From positions 26,157-90,156 of the forward strand of contig JBGAPZ010000013.1 in the NCBI GenBank assembly GCA_044220975.1: a stretch of DNA of 64,000 nt. Direction: 5' to 3'. Made by a program: the position numbers and the translations under genes. Shown piece after piece: positions 34,074 to 46,838 of this stretch (positions are counted from its first letter, which is position 1; every line of letters starts with the position of its first letter). The notes beneath the pieces are model-generated. The model was not told the DNA's origin. It made no database searches and was given only the letters and a program-made list of their open reading frames with translations. The DNA comes from SZUA-430 sp044220975 (lineage in GTDB: Bacteria; Pseudomonadota; Alphaproteobacteria; Micropepsales; Micropepsaceae).

Positions 34074-34307
34074 CTAAGTGGGCGCAGATGTTTGCAACGC
34101 GAGAGCGTGCAACTCGCCGCCCATGCGGCCCTTCAGCGCTGCATAAACCATTTGGTGCTGTTGGACGCGGGTTTTGCCCTTGAAGGCGGCCGAGATCACT
34201 TCGGCGGCGTAGTGGTCGCCGTCGCCCGCGAGGTCGCGGATCGTGACCTTTGCGTCGGGGAGCGCTTCTTTGATCAAGCGCTCGATATCGCCAGCGTTCA
34301 TGGGCAT
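34074..34307 (-). CDS. bolA: BolA family protein
   Basis: A 77-residue protein: DIERLIKEALPDAKVTIRDL, the central GDHYAAEVISAAFKGKTRVQ and HQMVYAALKGRMGGELHALAL match the BolA class II fold with its invariant RxxxHxxVY-like motif and His. It partners monothiol glutaredoxin in iron-sulfur sensing or transfer, and grxD is downstream on the same strand. It starts nine bases after the purL stop, so it probably shares the purQ-purL transcript. Start M1 or M3 is possible. Confidence 0.94.
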   Translation of the reverse strand: MPMNAGDIERLIKEALPDAKVTIRDLAGDGDHYAAEVISAAFKGKTRVQQHQMVYAALKGRMGGELHALALQTSAPT

Positions 34308-34316
34308 AGACGTAAC

Positions 34317-36499
<2,183 letters not shown>

Positions 36500-36503
<4 letters not shown>

Positions 36504-37171
36504 GAGAGGGCGCTCACCAAGCTGTCGAAGATTGCTTTGCCGTCTGTGCAACCCAAGAGCGGATCCGCGTGGCGTTCGGGGTGCGGCATAAGCCCCAAGA
36601 TCGTGCGCTTGTCGTTGAAGATGCCGGCGATGTTGCGCGCGGCGCCGTTCGGGTTTTCACCCTCAACATAGCGGAAGGCGACTTGGCCTTCGCCTTCGAT
36701 ACGGTCCAGCGTTTCCTTGTCGGCGTAGTAGTTGCCGTCGCCGTGAGCGACCGGAATGTTGATCACCTGGCCGGGCTTGTAGCGCGCGGTGAACATGGTG
36801 TTCGCGCCTTCCACGGTCATGTGCACGTCACGTGAGGAGAACTTCAGGTGTGCGTTACGCATCAGTACGCCGGGTAACAAACCCGTCTCGCAGAGGACTT
36901 GGAATCCGTTGCAGATGCCGAGGACCGGCGTGCCTTTTTTTGCGCGCGCGATGACGTCGCGCATAATCGGCGAGTGGGCCGCCATCGCGCCGCAGCGCAG
37001 ATAGTCGCCGTAGGAGAAGCCGCCAGGCAGCACGATCAAGTCGAGATCGTCGGGCAGGCTTGCGTCCTGGTGCCAAACCATCTTGGGCGGCGAACCGTTC
37101 GCTTGAGTGAGGGCGGTTGCGACGTCACGGTCGCAATTGGAGGCGGGGAAGACGACAACGGCCGCTTTCAC
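36500..37171 (-). CDS. purQ: Phosphoribosylformylglycinamidine synthase, glutaminase subunit
   Basis: A 223-residue class I glutamine amidotransferase: KAAVVVFPASNCDRD, the oxyanion PGGFSYGDYLRCGA, nucleophile Cys in LGICNGFQVL and the His/Glu pair in LMPHPERHAD. It supplies ammonia to PurL. The start is a GTG at 37171 with GAGGAG ten bases upstream. It is separated from purS by a DUF2059 gene and its terminator, so purQL probably needs its own promoter in the 153-base region upstream. Confidence 0.97.
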
Positions 37172-37269
37172 GGGCGTGATTCTCCTCAAGGGCCTTGGAG
37201 GCGGGTTACATAGCCATTCGACGGCGGAAAGGCGAGGGTGAGACACCTGCTACGTGGCGTCGCGCGCAT

Positions 37270-37299
37270 AAAAAAAGGGCCGGTTTGTCACCGGCCCTC
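37270..37299 (-). terminator. Rho-independent terminator of the DUF2059 gene
   Basis: On the minus strand: GGGCCGG, loop TGACAAA, CCGGCCC, then a run of seven T residues, about 28 bases after the DUF2059 stop. It stands between the DUF2059 gene and purQ and should uncouple purCS from purQL. Confidence 0.9.
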
Positions 37300-37324
37300 G
37301 AATGCTCCCCAGCAAGGTTTGCGG

Positions 37325-37855
37325 TCAGCTGGTCAGCGCTTGCGGCTGCTTCATGTAGTCGTTCAGGCGCTCTTGCAGTTTGCGGCTGATGTCGGCGCCC
37401 CAGCTGCGGCCAATCTCGGAGATTTCGCGCTGCAATTCGGCTTGGTTTTCACGCAGGTGGCGGCCAGCCGGCGAACGGTGGAAGGCCGCGATCTCGCGCA
37501 TCTCGGCGGCGGTGAAGCGGCGCGCCCAGGCACCCGCCATCTGCGAGAGCAACCGGTTCACGCCATGCGTCATTTCCGTGCGCATCGAGCTTTCGATGAT
37601 GCGGCGCGTGTCCGACGTGATCGACGGGAACTGCAATTGCAGGGCCGCCATCTGTGCCGGAATTACGCGGTCGATTTGTTCCATGACCGACTTGCGGCCG
37701 CCCATGGCCTCAAGCAGATCAGTCGCCGCAACTACGCGTGCCTTCATTTCAGCCTGAGCGACCGGCGCATTCGCCGTAGGTGCCGCCGTGGCTACAAACG
37801 GCGACACCAACATCGCAAGGCACAGCACGCTTAAGACGAAGATGGAGTTCGTCAT
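37325..37855 (-). CDS. DUF2059 domain-containing secreted protein
   Basis: A 176-residue protein with a signal peptide (IFVLSVLCLAMLVSPFVATA) and a helical DUF2059 domain: LEAMGGRKSVMEQIDRVIPA, then WARRFTAAEMREIAAFHRSP and AGRHLRENQAELQREI. DUF2059 proteins are periplasmic and of unknown function. It is inserted between purS and purQ and has its own terminator, so it is likely regulated apart from the purine genes. Confidence 0.88.
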   Translation of the reverse strand: MTNSIFVLSVLCLAMLVSPFVATAAPTANAPVAQAEMKARVVAATDLLEAMGGRKSVMEQIDRVIPAQMAALQLQFPSITSDTRRIIESSMRTEMTHGVNRLLSQMAGAWARRFTAAEMREIAAFHRSPAGRHLRENQAELQREISEIGRSWGADISRKLQERLNDYMKQPQALTS

Positions 37856-37937
37856 CAGCCCCTACCCAGTTTTTACGTTTACTTACCCATTCTTCCTGCT
37901 GGCCGAGCGCTTCCCACGGCGTTCGGCTGTCTTCACG

Positions 37938-38177
37938 TCATTTCAATTCAATCGCGTAGTTCTCGATCACGGTGTTTGCGAGAAGCTTTTCACACATCTC
38001 AGATAGCTTAGAACGTGCACGGGCCTGATCGGTTTCCGCAAGTTCGATTTCGATCACTTTGCCTTGACGAACGTCGCTGACATTTTCGAATCCCAAACGA
38101 CCGAGAGCTTGTCCGATCGCTTTCCCTTGCGGATCGAGAACTCCCGATTTCAGCATCACGGTAACGCGCGCTTTCAT
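37938..38177 (-). CDS. purS: Phosphoribosylformylglycinamidine synthase subunit PurS
   Basis: A 79-residue PurS: KARVTVMLKSGVLDPQGKAI, then GFENVSDVRQGKVIEIELAE. It forms the third component of the PurL-PurQ-PurS complex and helps ammonia channelling. Its start overlaps the purC stop by four bases (ATGA). The GC of purS and purC is clearly below the flanks (about 43% at 38041-38100 by count). Confidence 0.96.
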   Translation of the reverse strand: MKARVTVMLKSGVLDPQGKAIGQALGRLGFENVSDVRQGKVIEIELAETDQARARSKLSEMCEKLLANTVIENYAIELK

Positions 38178-38938
38178 TTGACGAGCACTGGTCCTTTTCG
38201 TTCCGGATTTTGCACTTCGGTCAAAATACCCAACCGTCTTGCGACTTCACTATACGCTTCCGTGACACCACCCAGATCTCTGCGGAACCGATCTTTGTCC
38301 AACTTTTCGTTGGTTCGGATATCCCATAGCCGCATCGAATCCGGACTGATTTCGTCAGCGAGAATGACACGCATCATGTCTTGTTCCCAGTGCCTTCCGA
38401 ATTCAATTTTGAAATCCACAAGTCTAATCCCCACACCGAGGAACAACCCTGAGAGGAAGTCGTTGATTCGAATCGCCAGCGCAGTGATGTCATCAAGTTC
38501 TTGCGGTGTCGCCCAACCAAATGCCGTGATGTGTTCCTCGGTCACCATCGGATCGTGCAACTTGTCGTTCTTCAGGAACAATTCGATAATCGATCGCGGG
38601 AGTGCCGACCCTTCATCAAGGCCCAGACGTTGTGCCAGCGATCCGGCAGCGACATTTCGCACGACAACTTCGAGGGGAATTATTTCGACAGCGCGGATCA
38701 ATTGCTCGCGCATGTTCAAGCGGCGGATGAAGTGATTGGGCACGCCGATCTGCGTGAGCTGCGTCATTAGGTATTCGCAGATGCGGTTGTTGAGGACCCC
38801 TTTGCCCTCAAGGACGGCTTTCTTGGTCGCATCGAAGGCGGTCGTATCGTCCTTGAAGTATTGGATCAGCGTGTCGGGCTCTGGACCCTCGTAGAGGATC
38901 TTCCCCTTGCCCTCATAAACGAGCTTGCGGTTTTTCAT
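38174..38938 (-). CDS. purC: SAICAR synthase
   Basis: A 254-residue SAICAR synthase: KLVYEGKGKILYEGPEPDTL, KDDTTAFDATKKAVLEGKGV, VVRNVAAGSLAQRLGLDEGS, and the late LADEISPDSMRLWDIRTNEK that binds aspartate/CAIR. It joins CAIR and aspartate with ATP. It is first in the purCS pair and divergent from the DUF1476 gene over about 190 bases. Its GC is unusually low (about 43% over 38401-38460 by count), suggesting replacement from another lineage. Confidence 0.97.
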   Translation of the reverse strand: MKNRKLVYEGKGKILYEGPEPDTLIQYFKDDTTAFDATKKAVLEGKGVLNNRICEYLMTQLTQIGVPNHFIRRLNMREQLIRAVEIIPLEVVVRNVAAGSLAQRLGLDEGSALPRSIIELFLKNDKLHDPMVTEEHITAFGWATPQELDDITALAIRINDFLSGLFLGVGIRLVDFKIEFGRHWEQDMMRVILADEISPDSMRLWDIRTNEKLDKDRFRRDLGGVTEAYSEVARRLGILTEVQNPERKGPVLVK

Positions 38939-39131
38939 CTGCCTATCCGGGTTTGCGGCCTTCGCAATTGGCCCATGCCATTAATGGCTAAGCGCCCGCA
39001 TAAGGGTGTTGAATGACCCTCAGCGAGCGCTATCTGACAGTAGCGCAAATGCGGCCTTTGGCACAATGCGGGGCGTTGCGCGATATGTCGCCGTTGACCT
39101 AGTGTCCGCCCAAACGCTCAAGGAGAAGAAG

Positions 39132-39455
39132 ATGTCCGGTTTCGACAAGCGCCGCGAGGGCTACGAGAGTAAATTCGCCCACGACGAAGACCTGAAATTC
39201 AAGGCGACAGCGCGCCGGAATAAGCTCTTGGGATTGTGGGCGGCCGAGAAGATGGGCCTTTCGGGTGAGGCTGCGGACGCCTACGCGAAAGAGGTCGTGA
39301 AAGCCGATTTCGAAGAGGCTGGCGACGAAGACGTTTTCCGCAAGGTGCGTGGTGATTTGGACGCCAAGAAAGTGGCTGTTTCGGATCACCAGATCCGGCG
39401 CGAGATGGAAGACTTGATGGCGACCGCCGTCGAGCAAATCATGTCGACGAAATAG
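39132..39455 (+). CDS. DUF1476 protein, F1-ATPase zeta-type inhibitor
   Basis: A 107-residue helical protein from ATG 39132 (AAGGAG upstream): GFDKRREGYESKFAHDEDLK, then the conserved ARRNKLLGLWAAEKMG and KADFEEAGDEDVFRKVRGDL. This is the family of the zeta subunit that inhibits F1FO-ATPase hydrolysis in Paracoccus and other alphaproteobacteria by N-terminal insertion at the rotor interface. Length is normal. The upstream frame in the same phase is not coding-like. It is divergent from purC. Confidence 0.95.
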   Translation: MSGFDKRREGYESKFAHDEDLKFKATARRNKLLGLWAAEKMGLSGEAADAYAKEVVKADFEEAGDEDVFRKVRGDLDAKKVAVSDHQIRREMEDLMATAVEQIMSTK

Positions 39456-39513
39456 CGCGACCAGCAGGCGAATTTCCGGTTATTGTTCTCCCCAGATTAT
39501 TTCAGGGGACGCG

Positions 39514-41598
39514 ATGATGCGTGCATTCGCCTTTGGGGTGTTGAGCCTGGCTCTGACGGTAGCCGCCGCGGCTGACGCCGGGTGGGGTTACTACGGCGGC
39601 GATCAAGGGGGCACGCGCTATAGCGCGGCGGCGCAGATCACGCCCGCGAATGTCGACGATCTGATTCCGATTTGGACGTACTCGACCGGCGACATCGCGA
39701 AGCGCGATGCGAAGACGATGCGGCGGACGAAGTTCGAAGCGACGCCGATTTTGGTCGGCGACAAGCTGGTGCTGTGTTCGTCGTTCAACGAAGTGATCGC
39801 GCTCGACCCGGAGACCGGTAAGGAGCTCTGGCGGTTCGATCCGAAAATTCCGACGGAGAAGGTCGGGCCTGCGAACAAGTTCAATTGCCGTGGCGTTACG
39901 CATTGGGCGTTCTCGGGTGATGCCCTCTCGTCTCCTGTGGCTTGCCCTGACCGCGTACTCGCTGCAACCAACGACGGGCGGTTGCTGGCGCTCGACATCA
40001 ATACCGGCAAACCCTGCGCGGGCTTCGGCATCAACGGCGAAGTGAAAATCGATGCCGGCATGGCGCTGGAGTGGCCCGGCGAGTTTCAGATCACATCGGC
40101 ACCCGTCGCGGTCGGTGGGGTGGTGATCGTGGGATCGGCGATCGGTGACAATGCGCGCGTCGTGGCGCCCAAAGGCACAGTGCGTGCATTTGATGTGGTG
40201 ACCGGCGCGCCGAAATGGACGTGGGATCCGGTGCCGCGCGATCCGAACGATCCGGCAGCCAAAACCTGGGGCGACGGTTACAAGGACGTCGGCCACGCGA
40301 ACGTGTGGGCACCTATGTCGGTGGACGAGAAGCGCGGGCTGTTGTTCTTGCCCACGTCGTCGGCAAGTCCCGATTTCTTTGGCGGCTTGCGACCAGGGGA
40401 TAACAAGCACTCGAACTCCGTTGTCGCGCTCAAGGCCGAAACCGGTGAATTCGTTTGGGCGTTTCAGACCGTTCATCACGACGTCTGGGACTACGACAAT
40501 CCTGCGCAGCCGACGCTCGCAACCATCGACTACGACGGGGCGAAACGCGACGTCGTGATACAGCCGACAAAGCAGGGCTTCTTGTTCGTGCTGGATCGCG
40601 ATACCGGCGTGCCTGTGTTTCCTGTTGAGGAGCGGCCGGTGCCGCAAGGCGGTGCTCCGGGCGAAGTGTTGTCGCCGACGCAACCGTTTCCGGCCGTCAT
40701 TCCAGCGTTGGCGCCGCAGAAGATTTCAGCGGATGAGGCGTACGGGATCACGCCATGGGATCGCGAAGCTTGCCGCAAGCTGATCGCCGAGACGCGCAAC
40801 GAGGGCCTTTACACGCCGCCGTCGGAGAAGGGGACGCTCATGTTTCCGTTCACGGGCGGCGGCATGAATTGGGGTGGCGTTGCGTTCGATCCGGTCAAGC
40901 AGGTCGTCTACGCGAATACCAGCCGGATGTTGCATCGGATTACGCTCTTTCCGGCGGCCGACTTCGACAAGTTGGACGAGAAGTTTCCCGACCGCGAAGT
41001 GTCGCCGCAACGCGGTGCCGCGTTCGGAATGATCCGCGATACGCTGTTGTCGCCGCTGGGACTGCCATGCAATCCCCCGCCGTGGGGCGTGCTTGCCGCC
41101 GTCGACATGAAGACGGGCAAGATCGCCTGGGAGTCGACGCTTGGGACAACGGAAGAACTCGCGCCGCTGAACATTGCACTCGCTACAGGCACGCCCTCGA
41201 TCGGCGGGCCGTTGGTGACGGCGGGCGGGCTCGTGTTCATTGGCGCCACGGCGGACAGGTATTTGCGCGCGTTTGATACTGCGAGCGGTGCCGAGCTTTG
41301 GCAGGGCCGCTTGCCCGCGCCGGGTATTGCGACGCCGATGACTTATGAGTGGAAGGGGCGCCAGTTCGTCGTTATCGCCGCCGGCGGGCACGGTGATGTC
41401 GATGTGGCAGGCCGAAGCGATACATTCGTCGCGTTCGCTTTGGCAAAGCCCGGCGAGGCGGCCGGCACGTTCTGGTCGCGCAGGATCGACAAGCCCGGTG
41501 GGCGCATGTGGATCAACTTCGGGCTGATCTTCGTTGCGTCGCTGGTCGTTGTCGGTGGGCTGTGGTGGCTCGTTCGACGCTGGTGGTCAAGCAAGTAG
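39514..41598 (+). CDS. PQQ-binding-type dehydrogenase with C-terminal membrane anchor
   Basis: A 694-residue protein. An N-terminal signal peptide (residues 1-20) is followed by an eight-bladed quinoprotein propeller with the blade motifs (GDKLVLCSSFNEVIALDPET, RVLAATNDGRLLALDINTGK, GGLVFIGATADRYLRAFDTA), the TVHHDVWDYD segment and GGGMNWGGVAFDP typical of the glucose/membrane dehydrogenase branch. The five-helix N-terminal anchor of membrane GDH is missing; instead a single helix near the C-terminus (INFGLIFVASLVVVGGLWWL) is followed by RRWWSSK. The enzyme should face the periplasm and pass electrons to ubiquinone. Substrate is unknown (glucose, quinate or others). Its last 12 bases overlap chrA. 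Confidence 0.85.
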   Translation: MMRAFAFGVLSLALTVAAAADAGWGYYGGDQGGTRYSAAAQITPANVDDLIPIWTYSTGDIAKRDAKTMRRTKFEATPILVGDKLVLCSSFNEVIALDPETGKELWRFDPKIPTEKVGPANKFNCRGVTHWAFSGDALSSPVACPDRVLAATNDGRLLALDINTGKPCAGFGINGEVKIDAGMALEWPGEFQITSAPVAVGGVVIVGSAIGDNARVVAPKGTVRAFDVVTGAPKWTWDPVPRDPNDPAAKTWGDGYKDVGHANVWAPMSVDEKRGLLFLPTSSASPDFFGGLRPGDNKHSNSVVALKAETGEFVWAFQTVHHDVWDYDNPAQPTLATIDYDGAKRDVVIQPTKQGFLFVLDRDTGVPVFPVEERPVPQGGAPGEVLSPTQPFPAVIPALAPQKISADEAYGITPWDREACRKLIAETRNEGLYTPPSEKGTLMFPFTGGGMNWGGVAFDPVKQVVYANTSRMLHRITLFPAADFDKLDEKFPDREVSPQRGAAFGMIRDTLLSPLGLPCNPPPWGVLAAVDMKTGKIAWESTLGTTEELAPLNIALATGTPSIGGPLVTAGGLVFIGATADRYLRAFDTASGAELWQGRLPAPGIATPMTYEWKGRQFVVIAAGGHGDVDVAGRSDTFVAFALAKPGEAAGTFWSRRIDKPGGRMWINFGLIFVASLVVVGGLWWLVRRWWSSK

Positions 41599-42936
41599 CG
41601 TCTTAGCGACAAGCCCGAAGACGGCGCTGGCCCCAAGCAGAGCCAATATCGGCACCTTGAATCGGAGCAGTGCGAGAAGCGCTGCTGCGGCGATGGCAAG
41701 CGCTACCGGGTCGAGGGAAGCGAGGGCGGGGACCGCCACATGTAGCTGTCCCCAGTCGTGCGTTTCGACCTTCGCGAAAAGGACGTGCATCGCGAACCAG
41801 ATCGCGAGGTTTAGGATCACGCCGACCACGGCCGCAGTAATCGCGGCGAGCGCTGCCGAAGCCGTGCGGTTTTCGCGCAGGCGTTCGGCGTAGGGCGCGC
41901 CCGCGAAGATCCAAAGGAACGAGGGCGCGAATGTGACCCAGAGCGTGATCGCGGCGCCCGCTATCCCTTGAAGCAGACCGCCTGTCCGGAAGCCCGCCAA
42001 GAAGCCCACGTGTTGGAGCATGAGGATCAGCGGTCCCGGCGTTGTCTCGGCGAGGGCTAAGCCTTCGAGCATCTCAGGCGCGGTCAGCCAATGGTAGGTC
42101 GCGACCGCTTCCTGCGCGACGTAGGCGAGGACGGCGTAGGCGCCGCCGAATGTCACGACCGACATCGTCGAGAAGAACGTCGCGAGTTTCGTGAAGACGC
42201 TTTGCGGGCCCAGCGCAAGCGCGATGGCGAGAACTGGCGCAAGCCAGATACCAATCCAGAGCAAGATCATCTTTGCGGTGCGGTAGCCCACCGTTTTCGT
42301 GTGTGGGAGGGCGCCGCTCGCGATCGCTTCGTCGATCGCGAAGCCGTTTCCGCTGGCGGTGTCGTTTGCAGTGTGACCTTTACTGCGGAATTGCTCGGGC
42401 GCGTAGTTCGCGCCAATGATGCCTGCGATCGCGGCGCCGAGAACGACAAGCGGGAAGGGGACGGCAAAGAAGAAGAGCGCGACGAAGGCTGCGGAGGCGA
42501 TCCAAATCATCGCGGCACCTGTGAATGCGCGCTTGGCGATGCGCAGAATCGCTTCGATGACAATGGCGAGAACGGCCGCTTTCACGCCATAGAAGATCGC
42601 GTCCACGACCGCGAGATCGGCGTAGTTCACATAGAGGATGCTGAGTGTCAGCATCACCGCCGCGCCCGGCAATATGAAGAGGAGGCCCGCGGCGAGACCG
42701 CCCCTTATGCCGTGCATCAACCAGCCGACATAGGTTGCAAGCTGCTGCGCCTCGGGGCCGGGCAGGAGCATGCAATAGTTGAGCGCGTGGAAGTAGCGCG
42801 CGTCGCTGATCCAGCGTTTCTCCTCGACGAGGAGCTTGTGCATCAGCGCGATCTGGCCCGCCGGTCCCCCGAAATTCACGCAGCCGATATAGGCCCAGAC
42901 CTTCAGCGCTTCGCGGAAGGTTGGGAGTTGCGTCAT
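41587..42936 (-). CDS. chrA: Chromate transporter ChrA (two-domain)
   Basis: A 449-residue inner membrane protein with two CHR domains. The N-terminal one has FGGPAGQIALMHKLLVEEK and ALNYCMLLPGPEAQQLATYV; the C-terminal one has FGGAYAVLAYVAQEAVATYH and LAETTPGPLILMLQHVGFLA. This is the long-chain ChrA family that exports chromate by proton exchange; some members carry other anions. Its end overlaps the PQQ dehydrogenase gene by 12 bases on the opposite strand. Confidence 0.93.
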   Translation of the reverse strand: MTQLPTFREALKVWAYIGCVNFGGPAGQIALMHKLLVEEKRWISDARYFHALNYCMLLPGPEAQQLATYVGWLMHGIRGGLAAGLLFILPGAAVMLTLSILYVNYADLAVVDAIFYGVKAAVLAIVIEAILRIAKRAFTGAAMIWIASAAFVALFFFAVPFPLVVLGAAIAGIIGANYAPEQFRSKGHTANDTASGNGFAIDEAIASGALPHTKTVGYRTAKMILLWIGIWLAPVLAIALALGPQSVFTKLATFFSTMSVVTFGGAYAVLAYVAQEAVATYHWLTAPEMLEGLALAETTPGPLILMLQHVGFLAGFRTGGLLQGIAGAAITLWVTFAPSFLWIFAGAPYAERLRENRTASAALAAITAAVVGVILNLAIWFAMHVLFAKVETHDWGQLHVAVPALASLDPVALAIAAAALLALLRFKVPILALLGASAVFGLVAKTLLA

Positions 42937-42952
42937 GCGTGGGGTCGCACCG

Positions 42953-43624
42953 CTAGAATCGGCTGCCGCGGTTGATTTGGATTTCTTGGGATGCGGCCAT
43001 GATCAGCATGAAACCGACAAGGGCTGCGAAGAACGTGAAATAGAGACCCTGAATGCCTAGGGCGACGAGTAAGAAACCGATGGCGACGCCAATGTAGGCG
43101 GTGATCAGGCGGGCGCGACTCGTCGGCATGAAATTCGATAGGACGGCCGCCGTGATGTGGCCGCCGTCGAGCGGATAGCCGGGGAGCAGATTGAACAAGC
43201 CTAGAAAAATATTCACGTAGGCGAGGTTGCTGACAATCCAGTTGGCGCCTTCGACGTTCGCCGCGTACCAAAACAACGCAACGCCAATGAGCAGGTTCAC
43301 GGCCGGACCCGCGAAAGAGACGACGACCTGCTGAAACGGCGTGCGGGGGTTGCCGAGCAGTCTGGCGTAGCCGCCGAAGAAGGTGAGCGTCACGTCGAGT
43401 GTGCGGATGTTGAAAAGCCAGCCGCCGAACGCGTGTCCCATCTCGTGAAGGTAAATGCAGAAGAAAAGAAGGACCGAAAATGTCGCCGAGTCGAGCGCGC
43501 CCTGGACGCCGCCATCGCGCAACCCGTCGACGACGTAGAACGCGGCAATCAGGAATAAGCTCACGTCCAGGCGGACCATGACCCCGAAGATCTTGCCCAG
43601 TGCGACTGGCGTTCCCATGCCCAT
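42953..43624 (-). CDS. Site-2 protease family (M50) zinc metalloprotease
   Basis: A 223-residue membrane protein with five to six helices. The zinc site is HEMGH at 60-64, and the third ligand is in the later NLLPGYPLDGGH. It is the compact SpoIVFB-like form without PDZ or CBS domains. Such proteases cut transmembrane substrates such as anti-sigma factors. It follows purB by 12 bases on the same strand and may be the last gene of the gabD-purB operon. Confidence 0.9.
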   Translation of the reverse strand: MGMGTPVALGKIFGVMVRLDVSLFLIAAFYVVDGLRDGGVQGALDSATFSVLLFFCIYLHEMGHAFGGWLFNIRTLDVTLTFFGGYARLLGNPRTPFQQVVVSFAGPAVNLLIGVALFWYAANVEGANWIVSNLAYVNIFLGLFNLLPGYPLDGGHITAAVLSNFMPTSRARLITAYIGVAIGFLLVALGIQGLYFTFFAALVGFMLIMAASQEIQINRGSRF

Positions 43625-43636
43625 GTGACGGCTCCT

Positions 43637-44952
<1,316 letters not shown>

Positions 44953-44956
<4 letters not shown>

Positions 44957-46236
44957 GCCACTGCTTTCAGCGATTCTTCCAAGATCGACAAGCCCTCTTC
45001 CAGTATTTTGTCCTCAACCGTTATCGGGACGAGGATGCGCACGCCATTGCCGTAAAGGCCGCAGGTGAGGAGGATTAGCCCGCGTTTCAGCGCTTCGGCG
45101 GTTAACTTCTTCGTGCGGTCGGGGTCGGGCTCGTGCGTGCCGCGGCTTTTGACGATGTCGAAGGCGACCATGGCGCCGAGGCCGCGGATGTCGTCCATCG
45201 GCGGCAGATCGTTACGCATCGACATTTGTTTCAGGCGCGCGACCAGCTTGTCACCGAGCGTCACGGCCTTATCGAGGATGTGCTCTTCCTTGATGACGTC
45301 GAGCACGGCGATGCCTGCCGCACAGGCGACCGGGTTGCCGGCGTAGGTGCCGCCGAGGCCGCCCGGGTCCGGCGCGTCCATCAGGCTTGCGCGGCCGATG
45401 ACGGCCGAGAGCGGCATGCCGCCGGCGAGGCTTTTTGCTGTCGTGATCAGGTCTGGCTTCACGCCCGAGTGTTCGATCGCGAACAGCTTGCCGGTGCGCG
45501 CAAAGCCCGATTGGATTTCGTCGGCGATCAGCATGATGCCGTGCTTGTCGCAAACGGCGCGGAGCGCGCGCAGGAAGTCGAATGGCGCGGTGTAGAAGCC
45601 GCCTTCGCCCTGCACGGGTTCGATGATGATGGCGGCGATGCGCGTTGGTTCGGCGTCGTACTTAAAGAGGTTCTCGAGTGCGGCGAGTGCCTCGGCCGAG
45701 GTGTGGCCATGGCTCACCACCGGGAACGGCAAACGATAGACGTCGCCCGGCATGTCGCCGAAGCCTGCTTTGTACGGCACCACCTTGCCGGTCAGCGCCA
45801 TGCCCATGAATGTGCGGCCGTGGAACGCGCCGGAGAAGCTGACCACGCCGGAGCGCTTCGTCGCATAGCGCGCGATCTTGACGGCATTCTCGACGGCTTC
45901 CGCGCCTGTCGTGAAGAAGATCGTTTTCGCGGCGCCTTCGATCGGCGCTGCCGCGTTCAGTTTCTCCGCGAGTGCCACGTAGCTCTCGTACGCGTTGACC
46001 TGAAACGCGGTGTGCAGCGCTTGTCCCATCTGCGCTTCGATCGCCTTCATCACCTTCGGATGGCGGTGGCCGGTGTTCTGCACGCCGATGCCGCCGACGA
46101 AGTCGATGTAGCGCTTGCCCTCGACGTCCCAGATTTCCGCGTTCAGCGCGCGCGCCGCAAAAACGGGATGCGCGGTGTTCACGCCGCGCGGAACGGCGGC
46201 TTGGCGGCGGGCGAGCAGTTCGGCGTTCGTGGTCAT
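44953..46236 (-). CDS. gabT: 4-aminobutyrate aminotransferase
   Basis: A 427-residue class III aminotransferase: PRGVNTAHPVFAARALNAEI, FFTTGAEAVENAVKIAR, the PLP acid in LIADEIQSGFARTG and the Schiff-base Lys in LITTAKSLAGGMPLSAVIG. It transfers the amino group of GABA to 2-oxoglutarate, giving succinic semialdehyde, the substrate of the GabD-type gene three positions upstream. The start overlaps the gst stop (ATGA). 5-aminovalerate or other omega-amines may also be used. Confidence 0.95.
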
Positions 46237-46838
46237 TTCTTCGCGGCCTCGCGTTCTTCGATTTCTCTCGCGCGCTTGAACGACGGGCGGGCTTGGGCGC
46301 GTTCGGCGTAGGCGACGAAGGCCGGACGTTTGTCGATCATGCCGAACTGCATGCCGAAGCCGAGGCCGGAGGCGAGGTAAAGATCGGCTGCCGTGAATTG
46401 CTCGCCGAAGAGCCAAGGACCCGGTTTCATCGCGGCTTCGAGCGCCCCGAGCGCTCGGTCGTAGTCGCCCCAACCGGCTGAGAAGCTGTTCGGCTTGGTA
46501 CCCAAACGTTTTTCCATCATGACGGGCTCGATCGTCGTTGCGTCGAACATCAGCCATTGCAGGAAACGACCGCGGTTCTTGTCCGTGGGCAGCGGCGCCA
46601 GCTTTGTCTGCGGGAATTTGTCTGCGACGTAGAGTAGGATCGCCGCGGTCTCGCCGAAACCGACACCTTGATCCTCGAAGCCGGCGACTTTGCCCATCGG
46701 GTTGATCTTCTTGTAGGCATCGCTCGGGTGGCCTGGTTCGCGGATGTTCACGCGCACGAGCTCGTACGGTTGGCCAACCTCTTCCATCATCCAGAGCGAC
46801 GTGAACGCGCGCGTTTGCGGGCAGTAGTAGAGTTTCAT
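46233..46838 (-). CDS. Glutathione S-transferase
   Basis: A 201-residue GST. The N-terminal thioredoxin-like domain has YCPQTRAFTSLWMMEEVGQP with a Ser/Tyr-type active region and the glutathione site NPMGKVAGFED then FGETAAILLYVADKFP. The all-helical C-terminal domain has FTAADLYLASGLGFGMQFGM with the N-capping box. Class and substrate are unclear. The ATGA overlaps at both ends place it inside the GABA/purB operon; a role in detoxifying aldehydes formed there is possible but inferred. Confidence 0.93.
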   Translation of the reverse strand: MKLYYCPQTRAFTSLWMMEEVGQPYELVRVNIREPGHPSDAYKKINPMGKVAGFEDQGVGFGETAAILLYVADKFPQTKLAPLPTDKNRGRFLQWLMFDATTIEPVMMEKRLGTKPNSFSAGWGDYDRALGALEAAMKPGPWLFGEQFTAADLYLASGLGFGMQFGMIDKRPAFVAYAERAQARPSFKRAREIEEREAAKK

